Part shown: positions 57,005 to 64,000 of the stretch, in pieces
Position numbering within the stretch: the first letter of the stretch is position 1
Layout: each line of letters opens with the position of its first letter
DNA from: Arabidopsis thaliana
Lineage: Eukaryota; Streptophyta; Magnoliopsida; Brassicales; Brassicaceae
Length of the DNA: 64,000 bases
Direction of reading: 5' to 3'
Assembly (NCBI RefSeq): GCF_000001735.4
Contig: NC_003075.7
Span: forward strand, 16,431,001-16,495,000
The notes under the pieces: generated by a model
What the model saw: the letters and a program-made list of their open reading frames with translations, nothing else
What the model was told of the DNA's origin: nothing
Databases searched by the model: none
Position numbers and translations under genes: made by a program

Positions 57005-59792
57005 TTACTTCGATCTTTCCTGGTTTGATCTGTGTTCCTGTGTGACAACATGAAACTTAAAATCAGTAAATTGCATAAAGGATCAAATCTCTTTTTAGCT
57101 TTTGACACACTTACAGGACGGAATGGAAAATCTTCAGCCTCAAGCATGTGAATGATTTGTCCCATCTTTGGTCGTTTACTAGAGTCAAGGTCTATGCAAC
57201 GCAAACAAACAAGCAAAGCTCTTTTCAAAGCTCTTGGAGGAGGTGATGTCTTGATTTTAGGGTCTATAACTTCTTCTCCACGTCTACTTGCAACCATTCC
57301 TTTGAACCAATCCACTAAGTTCATCTGCAAATGTTTCAACAAACAATTATTTGCGTATGGTCTTGGCAGGTAAAGGTTTTGTTACTTACAAACGTTTTCA
57401 ATTACCTCGCCAGGCGGTCTTGAATAATCAACTGGGCTCCTTCCTGTAATGATCTCCATGAGCAGAACACCGAAACTGTAGACATCACTACACTCATTGA
57501 GCATACCAGTACTTGCATATTCCGGTGAAACATATCTGCAGAAAGTTAAAAAGGTGTAAGAAGATAAAATGTAAAGAAACAATATGAGCCTGATAACTGA
57601 AAGAAGAGAGGGTATCTATATATATACCCAAAAGTTCCCATCACACGAGTTGTCACGTAGCTTGTTTCAGATCCTAATAACTTGGCCAAACCAAAATCAG
57701 ACACTTTCGCGTTCCATTTCTTATCGAGCAAGATGTTACTAGATTTCACATCACGGTGCACAACCTTAGGTTCAAGCCCTTCATGTAAATAGGCTAATCT
57801 GTTCATCAAAAGGCAGAGTTTCAAAGGCCAATCTTAGCTAAAATGCGAACTGAAAAGAAGAAGTAGAAAACAAAAGAAGTTGCACCCTTTTGCTGTTCCA
57901 ATGGCTATCTTCATGCGGATATCCCACGTAAGAGGACTCACCGGACCTACATCACCGTGTAACCACTGCTCCAAGTTTCCATTATCAATATATTCATACA
58001 CAAGCATCCTAATCAAGGAACAAAGAAAGAACTAACTGTTAGATTAATTCCAAATTAGAGTTTACTAATTCATTTGAGTTTGTTTGGATTAGCACCTTTG
58101 ACTTTGAGCACTGTCAGCACAATATCCCATCAGACCAACCAAGTTCTTATGTCTTACTTTCCCAATTGCTTCTACTTCAACTTTGAACTCCTTCTCCGCC
58201 TGACCCCTGAATAGAATTATATTTTACCATCATTTAGCAGATTCATTTCTTATATCAAAATCTACAAAACTGTTTATAAAACAATAATATAAGAGTAAAC
58301 AAGAAGAGAAAAAGTTTCATCCATGCCTCAGGACCAAAAAATTATTATATATATTTTTTTTTAAATGGCATCAAACTTCCAGTGGTTGTCCTGTAACCAA
58401 CAACCTGACTCTGCTCAACCTAACAATGAATATAATAGATTTCTGTACCTAGATAAAAGATTTATTCATTTTCTTAACCATAAAATCAATCCATGGAGCT
58501 TTGGCTAATCAATCCCAAAGTCAGAACAAAGAAGTGACAATCCCACAAAGCAAACAGAGAAGATTCTTTGCAAGCTATTTGGTTCAATGATATCTCATGT
58601 TCCAGCAAGTTTTATACTAGTGAAGACCATCTCATCATCTAAAAAAGGTGACAAACTAAAACAAAAGAGATGATAGAGGTCAAAAGAAAAGGAAAAGATT
58701 AAAGAAAGCATTAATAGAGAATAAAGAACAAAGCACAACTAATTAATACTATTTCCTTTTGTTTTACTCTTTTAGCTTCACTACACCTACCTAAAAAAAC
58801 AGCAATTATATAGTTCAATGGTCGGAAAAACATTTACTATATACTCTGAAATGTCTTTAAGTTACTAATTCAGGAGATAAAATGGTTACAGTTGGACCCT
58901 TATTCAATACAGAACTCAAGAATTTCATTGATATATTAAAGTCAATGCAGAGAAAGTGGTACTATCTAATTAAACACTTGTCGGAGAAATATAAAAAATC
59001 TAAGTTTCGCCATTTTCTTGGGTTTGAAAGCAACGAAGAAGACAACATTAAAAGCATTTTTAAAACCAAGTAGTAAGTACCAATGAAACCTTGACCCAAG
59101 AATTACGGAGTCCGTGAAACGAAGTAAATGAACATTTGTCAGAATGAGGCAATGATATATTTAATATACTACCCGATAAGATCCAAATTTCAAAAAACTT
59201 GAATTTTGCTCAAAATGATCTTAATCAAAATTAGTAATAATCATTAAAGACATTACTTGTTGTTAAGGAGATTCTTGACGGCGGCGACAGAACCGTCAGA
59301 GAAATCAGCTCTGTAAACGACACCGTACCCTCCTTCACCGATCATGTTATCATCAGAGAAGCCACGTGTCGCAATCTCCAGATCTTTCAAGCTGTACCAT
59401 TTTCCCCATCCCATTGCCTCAGAAGTACCAACGTCACCGCTCGAAGCCACCGACAAAGTATCAAAACCACTTGTCGCTTCTTTGCTTGTGGCGGAGACAA
59501 CAACAACAACTTCGTTTCCGATTTTACCCTTGGAATCGTCGGAGTTTATGAATTTGCCGACCGTCTTGATCTCCGAGATTTCTTTAGAGACGAGCGGGAT
59601 CGAGCCGGAGCTGTGTTTAACGCGCATTCTACGAGCGCGTGAGACGCGATTCAAGCAGACGAAGAGGAAGATCAAGAGTGAGATCAAGAGTATGAAAACA
59701 GAACAAATCGCGATGACTAAGTAAAGGTTTAGTCCGAAAACGGAAGGTTTTGTTGTGGAGGACTTGTGAGAACCACCACCAGAGTCCGACAT
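57005..59792 (-). CDS. Receptor-like cytoplasmic-tail kinase with one TM helix and no ectodomain
   Basis: Seven minus-strand exons (59257-59792, 58096-58206, 57886-58008, 57628-57798, 57406-57535, 57115-57324, 57005-57037) give 437 aa. A short extracellular N-terminus (about 20 residues) precedes a transmembrane helix (about 22-47, [20 protein letters not shown]). The Ser/Thr kinase domain starts with [11 protein letters not shown], has HRD (Asp about 273, [10 protein letters not shown]), DFG (Asp about 291) and SPEYAST, so it looks catalytically competent. The ATG at 59792 is used, since the frame upstream begins at a TTG. Intron 1 is unusually long (1050 bp). Similar kinases (the TMK/CRK-unrelated RLCK V / At2g42960-type group) have no ectodomain. 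Locus At4g34500 by position; the 437-aa length fits. Confidence 0.9.
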
Positions 59793-60795
59793 CGCGATCA
59801 CGGAGTAGAGAAAGTCAAAACTACTTCTCTCAGACGGATTAGTTTGGTTTGCTGGAGATTGTTCCAAGAAAGAGAAACGTTAGGAGCAAACAAACAAAAG
59901 AGAAAAGACGATGATGACTGATGAGAGCTTTAACAAAAAAATAAAATGAGAGAGCTCAACGGGTAGAATTGTGAGACTTGAGAGAGTGTTTCCTATTTAA
60001 GGCATGCGATTAGTGTTTATTACGAGAATGCCACCGAACGAGTACATATTAATGTATAGTATGTTAATGATAGTCTAACTAAAATTTGGTTTTTATTGAA
60101 ATAGAATTTTGTAAGAATAATGAGGATCTGTAATATAGCTGGATTTGCATTAAATCGTACGCCGTTGGTAATCGAAATTAGTTAAATAAATGTTTTAGCA
60201 TATAATGTTGGTGCTTCCGACATGTTTATTGGACAATAATACCATATTTTTTCTTTGGGATCTTAAAAAAATTGAGGAAGAAAATAGTAAAATAGTCAAA
60301 CTTAGGTTACATCATAATGGGCCAATTCTTTGAGTTGTGATTGATCTCCAAAGATATACATAGATTTACACAAGATCAAAAGAAAAACAATTGGGCCTAA
60401 ACCCCAAGCCCATATCAACGTCCATTATCATTAAGATTCCTTTTTTTCTTGAAATTTGAAAATTTGAAATTCGATTCAAATCTACTCTCTCTGTTTTTTT
60501 CCCATAAAAATCTGAAAAACCAGAAGCTTCTTCATCACTTTTCCTCTTGATATCTTCCATTAGTTGGCCGATACACATGACGCCAAATACATCAATGGCG
60601 ACTCTTCTCTGTTTTTTAGTTATATCAAACTCCCACCCAACCTGCAGAAGAAAAAATGGTGTCTATAAACACATCCCCTTACGATTTCTTCTCTATCTCT
60701 CTCACAGTATCTATATATACGCACACAAACCCAGATTCAGTTTCTCATCAGTATCATCAACAAAAATATCAAAGATTCTGCTTTAGAAACTGTCC
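59793..60795. promoter_or_regulatory. Divergent promoter region between the kinase gene and KCS17
   Basis: About 1 kb. A TATA-like CTATATATAC is at 60711-60720, about 80 bp before the KCS17 ATG, giving a short leader. A TGGGCC Site II element lies at about 60319. The rest is AT rich; no gene was supported. Confidence 0.45.
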
Positions 60796-62259
60796 ATGGA
60801 TGCTAATGGAGGACCTGTACAGATCCGGACCCAAAACTACGTCAAGCTTGGTTATCACTATCTGATCACTCACTTTTTTAAACTCATGTTCCTCCCTCTA
60901 ATGGCTGTTTTGTTCATGAATGTCTCATTGTTAAGCCTAAACCATCTTCAGCTCTATTACAATTCCACCGGATTCATCTTCGTCATTACTCTCGCCATTG
61001 TCGGATCCATTGTCTTCTTCATGTCTCGACCTAGATCCATCTACCTTCTAGATTACTCTTGCTACCTCCCGCCTTCGAGTCAAAAAGTTAGCTACCAGAA
61101 ATTCATGAACAACTCTAGTTTGATTCAAGATTTCAGCGAAACTTCTCTTGAGTTCCAGAGGAAGATCTTGATTCGCTCTGGTCTCGGTGAAGAGACTTAT
61201 TTACCGGATTCTATTCACTCTATCCCTCCGCGTCCTACTATGGCTGCAGCGCGTGAAGAAGCGGAGCAGGTAATCTTCGGTGCACTCGACAATCTTTTCG
61301 AGAATACAAAAATCAATCCTAGGGAGATTGGTGTTCTTGTTGTGAATTGTAGTTTGTTTAACCCTACGCCTTCTTTATCCGCCATGATTGTTAACAAGTA
61401 TAAGCTTAGAGGAAACATTAAGAGCTTTAACCTTGGAGGAATGGGATGTAGTGCTGGTGTTATCGCGGTAGATCTAGCTAGTGATATGTTACAAATCCAT
61501 AGGAACACTTTTGCTCTTGTGGTTAGTACTGAGAACATCACTCAGAATTGGTATTTTGGTAACAAGAAAGCAATGTTGATCCCTAATTGCTTGTTTAGAG
61601 TTGGTGGTTCCGCGGTTCTGCTTTCGAACAAGCCTTTGGATCGAAAACGATCCAAGTATAAGCTTGTTCATACGGTCAGGACTCATAAAGGATCTGATGA
61701 GAACGCATTCAATTGTGTGTATCAAGAACAAGATGAGTGTTTGAAAACCGGAGTTTCTTTGTCTAAAGATCTTATGGCTATAGCTGGAGAAGCTTTAAAG
61801 ACGAATATCACTTCTTTGGGTCCTCTGGTTCTTCCTATAAGCGAGCAGATTCTGTTCTTTGCGACTTTTGTTGCTAAGAGATTGTTCAATGACAAGAAGA
61901 AGAAGCCTTACATACCGGATTTCAAGCTTGCTTTAGATCATTTCTGTATTCACGCGGGAGGTAGAGCCGTGATTGATGAGCTAGAGAAGAGTTTAAAGCT
62001 TTCTCCAAAACATGTTGAGGCGTCTAGAATGACTTTGCATAGATTTGGAAACACTTCCTCTAGCTCTATATGGTATGAATTGGCTTACACGGAAGCTAAA
62101 GGAAGAATGAGGAAAGGAAACAGAGTTTGGCAGATTGCTTTTGGTAGCGGGTTTAAGTGTAACAGCGCGGTTTGGGTGGCTCTTCGCAATGTCGAGCCCT
62201 CGGTTAACAATCCTTGGGAACATTGCATCCATAGATATCCGGTTAAGATCGATCTTTGA
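60796..62259 (+). CDS. KCS17: 3-ketoacyl-CoA synthase 17
   Basis: Intronless, 487 aa. It has two N-terminal hydrophobic segments (about 25-45 and 58-77), then a FAE1-type condensing domain with the thiolase fold: catalytic Cys218 ([13 protein letters not shown]), His386 ([13 protein letters not shown]) and Asn419 ([10 protein letters not shown]), all present. KCS enzymes condense malonyl-CoA with long acyl-CoA as the first step of very-long-chain fatty acid elongation in the ER. Its FAE1-family motif positions lie five residues before those of FAE1. It is followed after 0.95 kb by FAE1 in the same orientation, a tandem pair. The ATG at 60796 is in a good context after a TATA box. Locus At4g34510. 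Confidence 0.95.
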   Translation: MDANGGPVQIRTQNYVKLGYHYLITHFFKLMFLPLMAVLFMNVSLLSLNHLQLYYNSTGFIFVITLAIVGSIVFFMSRPRSIYLLDYSCYLPPSSQKVSYQKFMNNSSLIQDFSETSLEFQRKILIRSGLGEETYLPDSIHSIPPRPTMAAAREEAEQVIFGALDNLFENTKINPREIGVLVVNCSLFNPTPSLSAMIVNKYKLRGNIKSFNLGGMGCSAGVIAVDLASDMLQIHRNTFALVVSTENITQNWYFGNKKAMLIPNCLFRVGGSAVLLSNKPLDRKRSKYKLVHTVRTHKGSDENAFNCVYQEQDECLKTGVSLSKDLMAIAGEALKTNITSLGPLVLPISEQILFFATFVAKRLFNDKKKKPYIPDFKLALDHFCIHAGGRAVIDELEKSLKLSPKHVEASRMTLHRFGNTSSSSIWYELAYTEAKGRMRKGNRVWQIAFGSGFKCNSAVWVALRNVEPSVNNPWEHCIHRYPVKIDL

Positions 62260-63204
62260 ACTCATAAAAACTAGTAGATTGGTTGGTTGGTTTCCATGTA
62301 CCAGAAGGCTTACCCTATTAGTTGAAAGTTGAAACTTTGTTCCCTACTCAATTCCTAGTTGTGTAAATGTATGTATATGTAATGTGTATAAAACGTAGTA
62401 CTTAAATGACTAGGAGTGGTTCTTGAGACCGATGAGAGATGGGAGCAGAACTAAAGATGATGACATAATTAAGAACGAATTTGAAAGGCTCTTAGGTTTG
62501 AATCCTATTCGAGAATGTTTTTGTCAAAGATAGTGGCGATTTTGAACCAAAGAAAACATTTAAAAAATCAGTATCCGGTTACGTTCATGCAAATAGAAAG
62601 TGGTCTAGGATCTGATTGTAATTTTAGACTTAAAGAGTCTCTTAAGATTCAATCCTGGCTGTGTACAAAACTACAAATAATATATTTTAGACTATTTGGC
62701 CTTAACTAAACTTCCACTCATTATTTACTGAGGTTAGAGAATAGACTTGCGAATAAACACATTCCCGAGAAATACTCATGATCCCATAATTAGTCAGAGG
62801 GTATGCCAATCAGATCTAAGAACACACATTCCCTCAAATTTTAATGCACATGTAATCATAGTTTAGCACAATTCAAAAATAATGTAGTATTAAAGACAGA
62901 AATTTGTAGACTTTTTTTTGGCGTTAAAAGAAGACTAAGTTTATACGTACATTTTATTTTAAGTGGAAAACCGAAATTTTCCATCGAAATATATGAATTT
63001 AGTATATATATTTCTGCAATGTACTATTTTGCTATTTTGGCAACTTTCAGTGGACTACTACTTTATTACAATGTGTATGGATGCATGAGTTTGAGTATAC
63101 ACATGTCTAAATGCATGCTTTGTAAAACGTAACGGACCACAAAAGAGGATCCATACAAATACATCTCATAGCTTCCTCCATTATTTTCCGACACAAACAG
63201 AGCA
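62260..63204 (+). promoter_or_regulatory. KCS17-FAE1 intergenic region, FAE1 promoter with RY motifs
   Basis: About 0.95 kb, AT rich. Close to FAE1 there are two RY motifs: TGCATG at 63082-63087 and TGCATGC at 63112-63118, about 120 and 90 bp before the ATG. RY elements bind the seed master regulators FUS3, LEC2 and ABI3, fitting the seed-specific expression known for FAE1. An E-box-like ACATGT (63101) lies between them, and a TATA-like TACAAATA is near 63155. No extra gene was found. Confidence 0.6.
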
Positions 63205-64000
63205 ATGACGTCCGTTAACGTTAAGCTCCTTTACCGTTACGTCTTAACCAACTTTTTCAACCTCTGTTTGTTCCCGTTAACGGCGTTCCTCGCCGGAAAA
63301 GCCTCTCGGCTTACCATAAACGATCTCCACAACTTCCTTTCCTATCTCCAACACAACCTTATAACAGTAACTTTACTCTTTGCTTTCACTGTTTTCGGTT
63401 TGGTTCTCTACATCGTAACCCGACCCAATCCGGTTTATCTCGTTGACTACTCGTGTTACCTTCCACCACCGCATCTCAAAGTTAGTGTCTCTAAAGTCAT
63501 GGATATTTTCTACCAAATAAGAAAAGCTGATACTTCTTCACGGAACGTGGCATGTGATGATCCGTCCTCGCTCGATTTCCTGAGGAAGATTCAAGAGCGT
63601 TCAGGTCTAGGTGATGAGACGTACAGTCCTGAGGGACTCATTCACGTACCACCGCGGAAGACTTTTGCAGCGTCACGTGAAGAGACAGAGAAGGTTATCA
63701 TCGGTGCGCTCGAAAATCTATTCGAGAACACCAAAGTTAACCCTAGAGAGATTGGTATACTTGTGGTGAACTCAAGCATGTTTAATCCAACTCCTTCGCT
63801 ATCCGCTATGGTCGTTAATACTTTCAAGCTCCGAAGCAACATCAAAAGCTTTAATCTAGGAGGAATGGGTTGTAGTGCTGGTGTTATTGCCATTGATTTG
63901 GCTAAAGACTTGTTGCATGTTCATAAAAACACTTATGCTCTTGTGGTGAGCACTGAGAACATCACACAAGGCATTTATGCTGGAGAAAATAGATCAATGA
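63205..64000 (+). CDS. FAE1: Fatty acid elongase 1 / 3-ketoacyl-CoA synthase 18 (partial, 3' end outside the window)
   Basis: The frame from the ATG at 63205 stays open to the window edge: 265 full codons of the 506 known. It begins [21 protein letters not shown]1's N-terminus, with two hydrophobic segments, [12 protein letters not shown], then [11 protein letters not shown] with the catalytic Cys223. FAE1 elongates C18 acyl-CoA to C20-C22 in developing seeds and controls the eicosenoic/erucic acid content of seed oil. The gene is intronless, as is its tandem neighbour KCS17; both share motifs such as [20 protein letters not shown] and SLSAMVVN. Locus At4g34520. Confidence 0.98.

Overview
This 64-kb window is nuclear DNA of a flowering plant, and the proteins identify it as Arabidopsis thaliana. 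Reading the genes in order gives HDR/ISPH (start only), a methyltransferase, ARI1, a WD40 protein, XLG2, a REM-type B3 protein, ERF109/RRTF1, a Cgi121 homologue, a sulfotransferase-like protein, SWI3D, PERK5, gamma-COP, AGB1, ASK12, a GH17 beta-1,3-glucanase, CAP1, a receptor-like kinase, KCS17 and the start of FAE1. From memory this matches the chromosome 4 interval around At4g34350 to At4g34520; no database was consulted. GT-AG introns, AT-rich intergenic DNA, TATA boxes, telo-box/Site II promoter modules and a single tRNA gene all fit.

Layout. 0-10 kb: divergent HDR and methyltransferase genes, then ARI1 and an intronless WD40 gene. 10-17 kb: XLG2 and a B3 gene with repeated acidic exons. 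17-21 kb: a gene-poor AT-rich stretch with a 266-bp tandem duplication, ending at the ERF109 promoter. 22-24 kb: on the minus strand, a KEOPS subunit (Cgi121-like) with tRNA-Arg(CCT) just upstream. 25-34 kb: a small gene of unknown function, a membrane-anchored sulfotransferase-like gene and SWI3D. 35-46 kb: PERK5, then 3.2 kb without a convincing gene but with nested duplications and an approximately 155-190-bp tandem array, then gamma-COP. 46-60 kb: a minus-strand block of AGB1, ASK12, GH17, CAP1 and a receptor-like kinase. 60-64 kb: the KCS17-FAE1 tandem pair.

Functional themes. G-protein signalling is represented twice (XLG2, a G-alpha-like protein, and AGB1, G-beta), about 32.6 kb apart. 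The tandem KCS pair makes very-long-chain fatty acids. The Cgi121-like gene lies beside a tRNA whose anticodon loop (U36, A37) makes it a candidate substrate of the KEOPS/t6A pathway. Exon structures for all multi-exon genes were worked out by hand from GT/AG sites and reading frame. They close in frame, and several give lengths I remember for the known proteins (ARI1 597, XLG2 861, PERK5 670, gamma-COP 886, AGB1 377, CAP1 476 aa). Coordinates may be off by a base or so in places.

I found no clearly undescribed biological system. The least explained DNA is the repeat-rich 37.75-40.95 kb interval, followed by the duplications at 17.2 kb and 22.7 kb and the inverted repeat downstream of SWI3D. 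No virus-like element, LTR element, DNA transposon with convincing ends, or CRISPR array was recognised.
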